Positions 46,395 to 55,226 of a stretch of DNA of 64,000 bases are shown here, piece after piece. Both the position numbers and the translations under genes were made by a program. The notes below the pieces were generated by a model that was not told the origin of the DNA, ran no database searches, and was given only the letters and a program-made list of their open reading frames with translations. Positions within the stretch are counted from its first letter, which is position 1, and the number at the start of each line of letters is the position of its first letter. Source of the stretch: Hoeflea ulvae (GTDB lineage Bacteria; Pseudomonadota; Alphaproteobacteria; Rhizobiales; Rhizobiaceae); assembly GCF_026619435.1 (NCBI RefSeq), contig NZ_JAOVZQ010000001.1:2053501-2117500 (forward strand), written 5' to 3'.

Positions 46395-47789
46395 TCAGGC
46401 CACCGCATTGCGCTCCAGCGTCAGATGCGGAAACCGGCCCGCGCCGTCACTGGCCAGATCGCCGGTCACCACTTCGTTCCAGCGGCAGCCGACAATGGCC
46501 CCGCCCGGCGTGGCATCGAACATGTTGCCCGAAATCAGCGCCGCACCGGCGCCCTCGACCACCGAAACGGCGACGCCTGCGCCGCAATCGCGCACCGTGT
46601 TGCCAGTGAAATTGACCGCCCGCAAAAACGGTCCCCAGCCCATCAGCACGCCCCATTTCGGCGCGCCCTCGATGACATTGCCGCTCACTGCCGCATCCGC
46701 CTCGATCGCCATGCCGATGCCGAAACCGGCATATTCGGCCGGGTAGGGACCCAGCGTGGAAAGATTGCGGATGATGTTGCCGGTTACCGATGCCAGCCGT
46801 CCGCCCTCGTTGAAATTGGCCACCGAAATCCCCACCGTGCCGCCGTCGATCAGGTTCGACGCGATCACCACGCCCTCGAACGAGAACTCGGCATAGATCG
46901 CGGTCTCGCCGGAGCGTATCGCCTGGTTGGAGACGATCTGGACGTTGCTGGCGGAATTGGCGCGGATCGCGGAGAAGGCGCAATCAGACACGTGGTTGCC
47001 CGTCACCATCACATTGTTGGCGCGAAAGATATTGATGCCGTTGCCGTTCTGGCCGGTGCCGCCGGCGCGCGCTGCAATCCGCATCACCCGGTTGCCCTCG
47101 ACCAGCGTCGCGTCCTCTCCGGCGGACCAGCGATGCACCAGGATGCCGCCATTGGCGCAGTCGCGCACCACATTGCGGCTGATCGAGAGCCCGCGGCTTT
47201 CAATCGCGTAGACGCCAGCCAACCGCGCGCCAAAAATCTCGCACTGGCTGATCCGCCCGCCGCAGGCTTCCAGCGTTATGCCGTGGCCATCGGCGCCCGA
47301 CACAGTCACCTCCTCGATGATCGCGTCGGCGACGCCGCGCAGATGCAGCAGCGCCGATACATGACTGCCCAGCCGCTGATTGGCGCCGTCCAGCACCAGC
47401 CCGGACAACTCTACCCGTCGCGCGCCTTCGCTCAGGAATGCGTGGCCGCGGCCGCCATAGATCAGCCGTGTGGCGCCGGGCACGCCGGCAATCCGCGCGC
47501 CGTCGGGCAGGATGATGTTGGAAATCACGAAACTGCCCGGCGGCAGCCGCAACACCCGGCCATTGGCGGCGGCGTCGTCGATGGCATATTGAAACATGCG
47601 GCTCTGGTCATCCACCGCATCGGGCAGCAGACCGGCGAGATCCGCATCATGGCCACCGCGCAGCCCGACCTGGCTGAACAGCTCTGCGGCTGCAGCCTGC
47701 GGGATCAAAAGGCTGGCCGCACCGGCGCCGGCAAGACCGTTCAACAGGCTGCGGCGGCTCAAACTGGGACTCCTGGTGCTCATGCGCAT
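46395..47789 (-). CDS. TIGR03808-type TAT-exported right-handed beta-helix protein
   Basis: The 464-residue protein carries a twin-arginine signal (SRRSLLNGLAGAGAASLLIP) followed by many irregular parallel-beta-helix turns with Asn/Gly-rich corners (ISRNVVRDCANGGILV, VTGNHVSDCAFSAIR, VSGNVIEGAPKWG). This matches a Rhizobiales family of unknown function; polysaccharide binding or lyase-like activity is the usual guess. Starts at 47789 and 47783 are both possible and neither has a strong ribosome site. It is a single gene, divergent from a small membrane protein. Confidence 0.85.
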   Translation of the reverse strand: MRMSTRSPSLSRRSLLNGLAGAGAASLLIPQAAAAELFSQVGLRGGHDADLAGLLPDAVDDQSRMFQYAIDDAAANGRVLRLPPGSFVISNIILPDGARIAGVPGATRLIYGGRGHAFLSEGARRVELSGLVLDGANQRLGSHVSALLHLRGVADAIIEEVTVSGADGHGITLEACGGRISQCEIFGARLAGVYAIESRGLSISRNVVRDCANGGILVHRWSAGEDATLVEGNRVMRIAARAGGTGQNGNGINIFRANNVMVTGNHVSDCAFSAIRANSASNVQIVSNQAIRSGETAIYAEFSFEGVVIASNLIDGGTVGISVANFNEGGRLASVTGNIIRNLSTLGPYPAEYAGFGIGMAIEADAAVSGNVIEGAPKWGVLMGWGPFLRAVNFTGNTVRDCGAGVAVSVVEGAGAALISGNMFDATPGGAIVGCRWNEVVTGDLASDGAGRFPHLTLERNAVA

Positions 47790-47998
47790 TGTGTTGCATG
47801 AACCATGCCAACTGCGGCTGTGCCAGAACGGGACAGAAGCGCGCCCTGCGCCCGGTTCCGGGATTGGCCGGCCCGCGGGTAAATAATCTCCAATTCTATT
47901 GAGCCAGATCAAGAATGCCGGGCCGCACCCGGGCTAGATTGGCATTCAAAGGGTTCCGCACCGGTGGGTACGCGGACCCGATTGCGCAGGGGGGCGAC

Positions 47999-48193
47999 AT
48001 GCTCAAACTCACAGCCATGGTCTATATCATCGCCGGCAGCATGTTGGCCGGCAGTTGCGTCATCGCGGCGCTGACCATGGGCCGCATGGACGCGGTGTCG
48101 ATCGCGATTGCCGCCGTCATTGGCGCACTGGCGGCGTTGCCTGTATCCTGGTTCGTTGCCGCCAGACTGAACAAAGCCATCCGCCCGGCCTGA
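47999..48193 (+). CDS. Small two-helix membrane protein
   Basis: The 64-residue protein (MLKLTAMVYIIAGSMLAGSCVIAAL, then AIAAVIGALAALPVSWFVAARL) consists of two hydrophobic helices. It resembles a family widely mislabelled CTP synthetase in alphaproteobacterial databases. It has a strong AGGGGGG site five bases before ATG 47999. The function is unknown. Confidence 0.75.
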   Translation: MLKLTAMVYIIAGSMLAGSCVIAALTMGRMDAVSIAIAAVIGALAALPVSWFVAARLNKAIRPA

Positions 48194-48250
48194 CACAAGG
48201 GGCAGGGACGGAGCGCGGGGCTGGCCGGGAGGTGGCCGCCCCGCCACCCA

Positions 48251-49627
48251 TCACGCCAGATCGTCCTCGATGCGCCGCGCCGCGGCCAACCCGCTCAGAT
48301 AGGCGCCGTGCACCGTGGCATGGTAATCAAACAGCGTGTGCTCGCCGGCAAGCAGCAGCGTGCCGGCCACCGGCTCGGCCAGAGAATCGAAATCCGCCGG
48401 TGTGGATCCGGTCTTCGCGTAGGAATAGGCGCCCTTGCTCCAGTCATGTCGTGACCAGCGTGTGGCCAGCACCGTTTCCGGTTCCGGCGTCGCCGCGCCG
48501 AACATTGCGCGCAGCGCCTGCATCGCGTCGGCGGTCATTTCCGCGTCGCTCATCGCCTCGGCCTTCGCCGCATAATTGCCGACGCTGAATCCGACCAGAA
48601 TGTTCTGGACCGAAAAGGTCCGGTAATTGAGAAACGACACCCAGCGTCCCATCGGATCGCCGGTCAGGCCGAAATATTGCGTATCGACTGGCCAGAACGG
48701 CCCCGTAAATTTCAGCGCCAGCTTGGTGACATTGCCCATGCCGATGCGGCTGATGGCGGCGCGATACTGTGGAGGCAGTGGCGGATCGAAGCTGATGCCG
48801 CCCGCCTGCAACACCCCGAGCGGGCAGGTGCAGACAACGAAATCGGATTCGAAATGGCGGCCATTGGCTGTCACCGTGGCGCCGTCGTCCTCTTCATAGT
48901 CGACGCTGACCACCGGATGGCCAAGCCGGATGTCGAGCCCGGCGGCAAGCGGACCCAGCATCCGGTCATAGCCGTTCAAAACGATCACATCGGCGCCGTC
49001 ATAGGTCTCGTCCTCGTCGAAATAGGCGGCCGACAGGGCATCAACGGGTCCACCTGCGTCGAACTCGGTATAGGATGACACCATCCATCTGGTCGCCGGG
49101 TCAGTCAGGGTTTCGGGGGCCAGCCGGGCGATTGCCGCGGCCAGCGGCTGGTCGCCATCAAGCGTCGTGTCAATCCGCGCATAGAGCGCATCGAGCTGCG
49201 CCTCCTTGCCGAAGATCTCCGCATCCCGGTAGCGCTTGCCGTCGGCTGACAGCACCATCAGGCTGTCATCCTCGGTGACAAAGATTTCGCCGCCGGCTGC
49301 CGCAACCAGAGGCGTGACCGGATTGCCGTCCGGGCGGTGGATCCATCCGGCGCCGAGTTCGAAGGGCGCGCCCAGCGACCAGTCGGTCTGCAACCTGCCG
49401 CCAATGCGGTCGGAGGCTTCCAGCACCAGCACCTCGTAGCCCAGATCGGCAAGCTGGCGCGCCGCCGCCAGCCCGGCCACACCGGCGCCGATGACGATGA
49501 CATCGACATCGTCGCTTGCGGCGCGGGCAACGCCGGTGCCGGTCAAAGGTGCGGCAAGCGCCGACGCCGCGGTCAGGCGCAGGAACTGGCGGCGATCAAA
49601 CGGCCGTGACTGGACAGGCTTTGGCAT
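48251..49627 (-). CDS. Flavin monoamine oxidase family protein, TAT-exported
   Basis: The 458-residue FAD enzyme has a twin-arginine signal (DRRQFLRLTAASALAAPLTG, about 12-31), the FAD motif DVIVIGAGVAGLAAARQLADLG, GRLQTDW, and a C-terminal LLLAGEHTLFDYHATVHGAYLSG. It should oxidise an amine or polyamine and release hydrogen peroxide in the periplasm. The substrate is not determined. It is a lone gene on the minus strand. Confidence 0.9.
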   Translation of the reverse strand: MPKPVQSRPFDRRQFLRLTAASALAAPLTGTGVARAASDDVDVIVIGAGVAGLAAARQLADLGYEVLVLEASDRIGGRLQTDWSLGAPFELGAGWIHRPDGNPVTPLVAAAGGEIFVTEDDSLMVLSADGKRYRDAEIFGKEAQLDALYARIDTTLDGDQPLAAAIARLAPETLTDPATRWMVSSYTEFDAGGPVDALSAAYFDEDETYDGADVIVLNGYDRMLGPLAAGLDIRLGHPVVSVDYEEDDGATVTANGRHFESDFVVCTCPLGVLQAGGISFDPPLPPQYRAAISRIGMGNVTKLALKFTGPFWPVDTQYFGLTGDPMGRWVSFLNYRTFSVQNILVGFSVGNYAAKAEAMSDAEMTADAMQALRAMFGAATPEPETVLATRWSRHDWSKGAYSYAKTGSTPADFDSLAEPVAGTLLLAGEHTLFDYHATVHGAYLSGLAAARRIEDDLA

Positions 49628-49827
49628 CGGACGCCTCGCTCCGGTTCGGATCCCGGGGCAGTCCGGGAATCGCAGGCCCCAACCTGCGCCATGGATCCCG
49701 GCGCTGCAATGCGCGGCAGCCCGGGGGATTGCGCCCAGCGTGCGTTAACGCGCTGCCAACCATACTGCTTAGGTCTGTTTTCAGTGGTTCGAACTAGAAC
49801 GGGGGGCTGAAAACCGGGAACATCACC

Positions 49828-51348
49828 ATGAAGACCGTCTCCACGCACACTGCACGGCCCAACATCGCCATCGGTGTTTACGCGCTGTGTATCGCCGTCC
49901 TGGCGGTCTTTGCCGTGTCCAACCTTCAGATCCTGACCTTTGCCGGCGTCGTCGCCGATGATGTCCGCAGCGATCTGGAGCAGTATCTGGTCCAGGCCGA
50001 GATCGACCGCCAGATCGAGGTGCTGGCCCGCGACCAGTCGCAGATTTCTCATTGGGACAAGACGGTGAGCGCGCTTCGCGACCCGATCGACCGAGATTTT
50101 GTCGAGGAGGAGATCGCCGACTGGATCTGGGAGGATTTCGGCATCGAATCCACCGTCGTGGTGAAGCCTGACGACATGCCGCTGGTGGCGGTGTTCCGCT
50201 CCCAGGTGATGGATCCGGCTGCCGGCCTGCCCTATGTCGAGCGCAACCGGGATCTCGTCGAGGCGGCGCGTGAAAACTATTTCGCCCGCCGCGCCCCGCG
50301 AAACGGCGGTTACGTGATCACCGGTCAGCCTGCGCGTTTTGCTCCCAAGCTTCATGCCGCAGATGTCCGCATCATCGACGGCCAGATCGGAGTGATCGCG
50401 GCGCAGGCGATCATTCCCGACGATGTCGAAACCCTGCCCGACGGAATGCCGCAGGTGCTGCTCACCTTCAAGCCTTTGGGCAAATGGGCTCTTGCCGGGA
50501 TCGGTGAAAATCTCGGGCTCGAAGATTTTTCCGTCGCGCCTGCTGCCGCGGCTGTCGAGGGCCGCAGCACGGTACTCGTCAGCCAGGTCGCGGGTCAGCC
50601 GCCGCTGGCTGCGAGCTGGCAGGTGGAGCTGCCTTCGCGCATCATCTGGAACCGGTCGATCGGCGCCCTTGCCGGGGCCTTTGTGCTGGTCAGCGTCGCG
50701 CTGCTGATCGTGGCCATGCGCTATGCCGGTACCATCCATGCGCTGCAGCTCAGCGAGACGCGCAACCGCCACCGCGCCATGCATGACAATCTCACCGGGC
50801 TGCCCAATCGTCTGCAGTTCGACATCGCGCTCGACGAGATCGTCGCCGGACAGCGTCAGGATCGTTGCGCCATCCTCTGCCTCGACCTCGACAAGTTCAA
50901 GGCCGTCAACGACGCCCATGGCCACCAGGTTGGGGACCTGGTGATCAGGACCGCGGCCCGGCGGATCGCCGATGCTGTCGGAGAAGACGGGATGACCGCA
51001 CGGGTCGGTGGCGACGAATTCATCATCCTGCTGTGGGACAAGCTCGACCGCACCAGTCTGCTCGCCCGCTGTGAGCGGTTGATTGCCAGCGTCTGCGAGG
51101 ACATCGCGTTTGACGGCGGGGTGGCGCGCATCGGCGCCAGCATCGGTGTCGCCTGGTGGCCAGATGATGCCCAGACCGCCAAGAATATCATCCGCAGCGC
51201 CGACGAGGCGCTCTACCGGGCCAAGGACAATGGCCGGGGTCAGGCCTGGTTTGCCGCAGACAGCGGTGGGGCGCGCTCCGGGGCAGCCGAACGGCGTCAA
51301 TCCGCGTCCGCGGACGAGACAGTTTCGGGCAGCGTCGCCGCCGCCTGA
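49828..51348 (+). CDS. CHASE4-GGDEF diguanylate cyclase
   Basis: The 506-residue protein has an N-terminal membrane helix (about 13-38), a periplasmic CHASE4 sensor domain (roughly 45-265, including LARDQSQISHWDKT), a second helix (about 280-300), and a GGDEF domain with LTGLPNRLQFD and the canonical ARVGGDEFIIL. No EAL domain follows. The inhibitory RxxD motif before the active loop is not present in the usual place. It should make cyclic di-GMP in response to an external signal. The window also encodes two PilZ proteins. Confidence 0.93.
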   Translation: MKTVSTHTARPNIAIGVYALCIAVLAVFAVSNLQILTFAGVVADDVRSDLEQYLVQAEIDRQIEVLARDQSQISHWDKTVSALRDPIDRDFVEEEIADWIWEDFGIESTVVVKPDDMPLVAVFRSQVMDPAAGLPYVERNRDLVEAARENYFARRAPRNGGYVITGQPARFAPKLHAADVRIIDGQIGVIAAQAIIPDDVETLPDGMPQVLLTFKPLGKWALAGIGENLGLEDFSVAPAAAAVEGRSTVLVSQVAGQPPLAASWQVELPSRIIWNRSIGALAGAFVLVSVALLIVAMRYAGTIHALQLSETRNRHRAMHDNLTGLPNRLQFDIALDEIVAGQRQDRCAILCLDLDKFKAVNDAHGHQVGDLVIRTAARRIADAVGEDGMTARVGGDEFIILLWDKLDRTSLLARCERLIASVCEDIAFDGGVARIGASIGVAWWPDDAQTAKNIIRSADEALYRAKDNGRGQAWFAADSGGARSGAAERRQSASADETVSGSVAAA

Positions 51349-51386
51349 CGCGGCCGCGTTGTCAGGTGACAGACGTCAAGGCAAAG

Positions 51387-51414
51387 AAAAACCCGGCGGA
51401 CCGGCCGCCGGGTT
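51387..51414 (-). terminator. Terminator of the 51.4 kb small gene
   Basis: AACCCGGCGG at 51390-51399 pairs perfectly with CCGCCGGGTT at 51405-51414 over a five-base loop. On the minus strand a T-run follows (A-run 51387-51391). It serves the gene at 51446-51802 and may also stop the cyclase transcript. Confidence 0.85.
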
Positions 51415-51445
51415 GATGCTTCAAGAGGCTGAAGCCGCGTGCGGT

Positions 51446-51802
51446 TCAGACGAACTGCGACAAGCCGGGGATCGAGGCGACGATTTCGTCGATCGCGTCG
51501 CCCGCGCCGTTTTCACGGGCAAAACCCATGGTTTCCTTGGCGGTGTTGGAGATTTCGCCCATGCCGAGACCCATGCCCATCAGCTTCTGCCCCAGACCCA
51601 TGACGCCGCCCATCGACAGCATGCCGCCGCTTGGCGCCTGGGCGATCAGTGCTTCGGCGCCGGGAACTGCCGCCAGCAATTCACTGACCTTGTCGGCAGG
51701 GCCTTCGGACTGAAGAAAGGCCAGGATGGCGCCGACGGCCTGTTTGGCAGTATCGGCGTCAATGCCGACATTGCTGGTGATGCGATTGATCAGTTCGTCC
51801 AT
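51446..51802 (-). CDS. Small DUF2267-like protein
   Basis: The 118-residue protein has an N-terminal helical part (MDELINRITSNVGIDADTAKQAVGAILAFLQSE), a Gly/Met-rich middle (GGMLSMGGVMGLGQKLMGMGLGMGE) and AKETMGFARENGAGDAIDEIVASIPGLSQFV at the end, as in rhizobial proteins labelled DUF2267. The role is unknown. An imperfect repeat at 51827-51842 sits in its promoter region. It has its own terminator. Confidence 0.75.
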   Translation of the reverse strand: MDELINRITSNVGIDADTAKQAVGAILAFLQSEGPADKVSELLAAVPGAEALIAQAPSGGMLSMGGVMGLGQKLMGMGLGMGEISNTAKETMGFARENGAGDAIDEIVASIPGLSQFV

Positions 51803-51826
51803 GGTAAGTTCTCCGGGTGTATAACG

Positions 51827-51842
51827 TTAACGTAAGCGTAAA
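51827..51842. promoter_or_regulatory. Imperfect inverted repeat upstream of the 51.4 kb gene
   Basis: The stretch TTAACGTAAGCGTAAA and its flanks contain several ACGTTA/ACGTAA units, including the perfect palindrome ACGTTAACGT at 51824-51833. It resembles MerR-family (LiuR-like) operators of alphaproteobacteria, but this is a weak resemblance only. Confidence 0.35.
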
Positions 51843-51961
51843 CGGGCGATTCAGGCTTTGCAAGCGGCGGGCAGGGGTTTTCCGGAGGCTTTTTCACAGC
51901 AAAGTCGCCCGGCCGGCATACAGCCGGCCAGGCCGCATACCCGTGCCAGCATCTGTGCCGG

Positions 51962-52852
51962 TCAACTCAGGGTGCCCTTGAAGAACGCCACCGTGCGCGA
52001 CCATGCCAGATCCGCCGCCGGCTTGTTGTAGCGGGCTTCCGAGGTGTCATTGTTGAAAGCGTGATTGACGTTCTGATAGACATGCATCGCAAAGGGTTTG
52101 CCATTGGCCTTGAGCGCGGCGCGGTAGTCGTCGATGCCGACATTGATGCGCTCGTCGAGCCCGGCATAATGCAGCAGCATCGGCGCCTTGATGGCCGGCA
52201 CATCGCTGGCCGCGGGCTGACGCCCGTAATAGGCAACGCCGGCGCCCAGTTCGGGATCGGTCACCGCCATCTGGTTGACGAGCCCGCCGCCCCAGCAGAA
52301 GCCGACGGCGCCCACCTTGCCATTGGTCTTGTCATGCCCGGCAAGCCAGGCCCGCGCGGCATTTGCATTGGCGGTGGTGTCGGCGCCCTCGAGCTGGCCG
52401 ATCATCTCGCGCGCCTTGTCTTCATCTTCGGGAGATCCGCCCAGCGGCGACAGGAAATCCACCGCCAGGGCGGCAAAGCCTTCCAGCGCCAACCGTCGCG
52501 CGACGTCGCGGATATGGTCGTTGAGCCCGCGGTTTTCATGAATGACGATCACGGCGGGCAGGGGAGCTGAGACTTCCGCCGGCATGACCAGGTAGCCGTT
52601 CATCTCCCAGTCGGCGCCGGGGAAGTTGACCTGCGAGATCTTCAGCCGGGCATCATTGGCAGGCACGATGGCGGCGCGGGCGCTGTTGGCGGCCAGCAGC
52701 GGCGCGATTGCCGCCGCAGCGGCGCCTGAGCCCGCAAGCTTGGTCAGCCTGTTCATGAAACCGCGCCGGTCCAGTGTCAGGTGAGTGTAATCATCATAAG
52801 CCTTGATCATGGCCTGGGTGATGGCCGGTCTGGTCGTCGGTTGATCTGTCAC
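51962..52852 (-). CDS. Dienelactone hydrolase family protein with a TAT signal
   Basis: The 296-residue protein has RRGFMNRLTKLAGSGAAAA after about 25 cytoplasmic-looking residues, a twin-arginine-like export signal. The hydrolase domain carries the nucleophile in VGFCWGGGLVN, an Asp in HYAGLDERIN and a His in NVNHAFNND. A cysteine nucleophile marks dienelactone hydrolases. GGGGAG lies seven bases before GTG 52852. It is divergent from an AhpD-like gene. Confidence 0.87.
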   Translation of the reverse strand: MTDQPTTRPAITQAMIKAYDDYTHLTLDRRGFMNRLTKLAGSGAAAAAIAPLLAANSARAAIVPANDARLKISQVNFPGADWEMNGYLVMPAEVSAPLPAVIVIHENRGLNDHIRDVARRLALEGFAALAVDFLSPLGGSPEDEDKAREMIGQLEGADTTANANAARAWLAGHDKTNGKVGAVGFCWGGGLVNQMAVTDPELGAGVAYYGRQPAASDVPAIKAPMLLHYAGLDERINVGIDDYRAALKANGKPFAMHVYQNVNHAFNNDTSEARYNKPAADLAWSRTVAFFKGTLS

Positions 52853-53047
52853 GCCCGTTCTCCCCTGTTGGTTGATCTGGTTGGCTACACTAGGCCTTAC
52901 TTGCGGCAAATAAAGGGCGGGGCGCCGATCTGGAATTGCCGCATCTGCGAACCGCGTCGCCAAGCCGAATCCACCATGCTAGGCTGGTCCAGGTCTTGCG
53001 GCGCCCGTTCGTGCCGCCCGTCATACATCATCCATGGAGAATATTTC

Positions 53048-53458
53048 GTGACAACAATGCTACCTCGTCCGGATCTGGAATCCGACGCCCGCGTCAAGGC
53101 GGTGTTCGATGATATCCGCGCCACTCGCAACACCGATTTCATCAACAATATGTGGCGCTGGTTGGCATTTGATCCGGCACTGCTCGAGCGCACCTGGACG
53201 GAAGTGAAGGCCGTGATCGGCAAGCCGTCCTCGATCGATCCGCTGACCAAGGAGATGATCTACATCGCCGTGTCGGTCGCCAACAATTGCACCTATTGCG
53301 TCCATTCCCACACCGCCGCCGCCCGCGCCAAGGGCCTGACCGGCGAGCAATATGGCGAGCTGCTGGCCATTATCGGGCTGGCCGGCAAGACCAACCAGTT
53401 GGCCACCGCCATGCAGATCCCCGTCGACCCCGCCTTTGACGCCAGCCAGCAGGGCTGA
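53048..53458 (+). CDS. Carboxymuconolactone decarboxylase / AhpD-like protein
   Basis: The 136-residue protein has the C-x-x-C-x-x-x-H peroxidase motif (CTYCVHSH, about 79-86), indicating an AhpD-type reductive role rather than aromatic-ring decarboxylation. A GGAG lies eight bases before GTG 53048. The corA gene follows six bases later, so the two may be co-transcribed, although a functional link is not obvious. Confidence 0.87.
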   Translation: MTTMLPRPDLESDARVKAVFDDIRATRNTDFINNMWRWLAFDPALLERTWTEVKAVIGKPSSIDPLTKEMIYIAVSVANNCTYCVHSHTAAARAKGLTGEQYGELLAIIGLAGKTNQLATAMQIPVDPAFDASQQG

Positions 53459-53464
53459 CCCAGC

Positions 53465-54454
53465 GTGATCCGGCTTTATGATGGCGCTGGCGTCAGCCTC
53501 GATGCTCCGCAAACCCCGGTTCAGCCGCTCGCCGAACGGGCGTGCTGGATCGATCTTCTGCATCCCACGCCTGAGGAGGAGACCCAGGTCGAGGCCCTGA
53601 TCGGCGTCGAGGTGCCGAGCCGCGACGAGTTGCACGACATCGAGCCCTCCAGCCGGCTCTATATCGAGAACGGCGCGGTCTACCTGACCGCCAGCGTGGT
53701 CTGGAAAGCCGACAGCGACTTTGCCGAGATTGCCGATATCGGCTTTGTGCTCGCCGGCGGACGGCTCGTCACCATCCGTTATGCCGAGCCCAAGGCCTTC
53801 ACCATGTTTGCCGCCAATGCGCACCGGGAACTTGCCCATCGCGAGCTGGCCGGCGCCGGTGGCCATGATGTCATGACCCGGCTGATCGAGGCGATGATCG
53901 ACCGCAGTGCCGAAGTGCTCGAACACCGCTCGCGCCGCATCGACGCGCTGTCGACCGAGGTGTTTTCACGCGGTGCCGTCGCCAACCCGGAAGCCGTCAC
54001 CCGCGATCTCGAGGCCACGCTTACCGTCATCGCCAGCCACCAGCGCACCATTGCCAAGGTGCGCGAAAGCCTGATGTCGCTGGCCCGCATCGCCAGCTTC
54101 CTGCAGACCCTGCCGGAAATAATGGGCGACAAGACGCTCAAGCAGCGCTGCCGCTCGATGGCCGGCGACGTCCAGTCGCTGTCCGAGCACGCCGACTTCA
54201 TCTCCGAAAACATCATCTTCCTGCTCGACGCTTCGCTCGGCCTGATCTCGGTGCAGCAGAACCAGGTGATGAAGGTGCTCTCGGTGGCGGCCATGGTGTT
54301 CCTGCCGCCAACCTTCATCGGCACCGTCTACGGCATGAATTTCCAGAACATGCCCGAGCTGAGCCAACCCTGGGCCTACCCGATCGCACTCGCCGTCATG
54401 GCCACTTCCGCGCTGGGCCCCTATCTGTGGTTCAAGCGCAAGGGGTGGTTTTGA
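53465..54454 (+). CDS. corA: CorA family magnesium/divalent cation transporter
   Basis: The 329-residue protein has a long cytoplasmic alpha/beta and helical funnel domain and two C-terminal membrane helices. The first of these ends in the signature YGMNF and the second reads PIALAVMATSALGPYLWF. It forms pentameric Mg2+ (or Co2+/Zn2+) channels. The GTG start lies six bases after the AhpD-like gene stop. Confidence 0.92.
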   Translation: MIRLYDGAGVSLDAPQTPVQPLAERACWIDLLHPTPEEETQVEALIGVEVPSRDELHDIEPSSRLYIENGAVYLTASVVWKADSDFAEIADIGFVLAGGRLVTIRYAEPKAFTMFAANAHRELAHRELAGAGGHDVMTRLIEAMIDRSAEVLEHRSRRIDALSTEVFSRGAVANPEAVTRDLEATLTVIASHQRTIAKVRESLMSLARIASFLQTLPEIMGDKTLKQRCRSMAGDVQSLSEHADFISENIIFLLDASLGLISVQQNQVMKVLSVAAMVFLPPTFIGTVYGMNFQNMPELSQPWAYPIALAVMATSALGPYLWFKRKGWF

Positions 54455-54533
54455 GGGGGATTTGCTGCAAATGGCGTGGCGCCGCTTCAGGGTTTAGGCA
54501 TCAATTTGAAGTGTCAGGCCGCGATTGATAAAT

Positions 54534-54551
54534 CGTACCAAATATGGTACG
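54534..54551. promoter_or_regulatory. Toxin-antitoxin operator palindrome
   Basis: CGTACC at 54534-54539 and GGTACG at 54546-54551 are perfect arms around AAATAT. It lies just upstream of the toxin gene and is the natural binding site for autorepression by the antitoxin. Confidence 0.75.
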
Positions 54552-54559
54552 TTTATCTG

Positions 54560-54895
54560 ATGAATGGCCTGAAACGGTTGCCAGCCCGGTTTTTCGAAAG
54601 CGCCAATGGAAGAATGCCGGTGCGGGATTGGCTTTTGTCATTGTCCGAAAGCGATCGGAAAGCCATAGGTGACGACATAAGAACTGCCGAGTTTGGTTGG
54701 CCTATTGGGATGCCGCTTTGCCGTTCGATTACAGGGAAACAAGGGCTTTGGGAAATCAGGAGCAACCTTGGTGATGGCAGGATTGGAAGGGTGTTTTTCT
54801 GCGTGCATGACGGACACATGGCGCTGTTGCATGGTTTCATAAAAAATCTCGAAGAGCGCCCGCAAAAGAACTGGCAATCGCTGAAAAACGAATGA
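54560..54895 (+). CDS. RelE/ParE-superfamily toxin, Gp49/HigB-like
   Basis: The 111-residue protein has the phage Gp49/HigB-like core: RMPVRDWLLSLSESDRKAIGDDIRTAEFGWPIGMPLCRSI, GLWEIRSN, RIGRVFFCVHDGHMALLHGF. It probably cleaves mRNA on ribosomes when freed from its antitoxin. The C-terminus (LEERPQKNWQSL) is shorter and less basic than usual. The toxin gene comes first, as in higBA. The ATG at 54560 has no clear ribosome site. Base composition is lower in G+C than the neighbours (31 of 60 in bases 54721-54780). Confidence 0.85.
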   Translation: MNGLKRLPARFFESANGRMPVRDWLLSLSESDRKAIGDDIRTAEFGWPIGMPLCRSITGKQGLWEIRSNLGDGRIGRVFFCVHDGHMALLHGFIKNLEERPQKNWQSLKNE

Positions 54896-54908
54896 AAGGA
54901 CTGGCTTC

Positions 54909-55202
54909 ATGAGTCATGAGATCGAACCCGGCAAACTCGGGCAGAGTTATGACGACTACCTCGAAGAACAGGGAACCCTTGACAGTGCCACCGAGCAGGC
55001 GATTAAGCGCGTGATCGCCCATCAACTGGCGGTGGTGATGCAAACTCAGCAGATCTCAAAGGCCGAACTCGCCCGCAGGCTGGAGACCAGTCGTTCGCAG
55101 ATTGACCGGCTGCTGGATCCCGCCAATGATGGCGTGACACTCGGAGCTCTGAGCCGTGCCGCGCAGGCCGTAGGGAGGACGTTGAGGCTGGAACTCTCCT
55201 GA
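54909..55202 (+). CDS. HigA-like antitoxin, XRE helix-turn-helix
   Basis: The 97-residue protein has a Cro/C1-type helix-turn-helix in its C-terminal half (ISKAELARRLETSRSQIDRLLDPANDGVTLGALSRAAQAVG). It follows the toxin by 13 bases. It should neutralise the toxin and bind the palindrome at 54534-54551. Confidence 0.85.
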   Translation: MSHEIEPGKLGQSYDDYLEEQGTLDSATEQAIKRVIAHQLAVVMQTQQISKAELARRLETSRSQIDRLLDPANDGVTLGALSRAAQAVGRTLRLELS

Positions 55203-55226
55203 TCTATTTGAGTAAGGTGAGAGTTT

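Noticed and set aside
53060..53926. 288-codon minus-strand frame across the AhpD-like and corA genes
   Set aside because: Antisense shadow crossing two well-supported genes.
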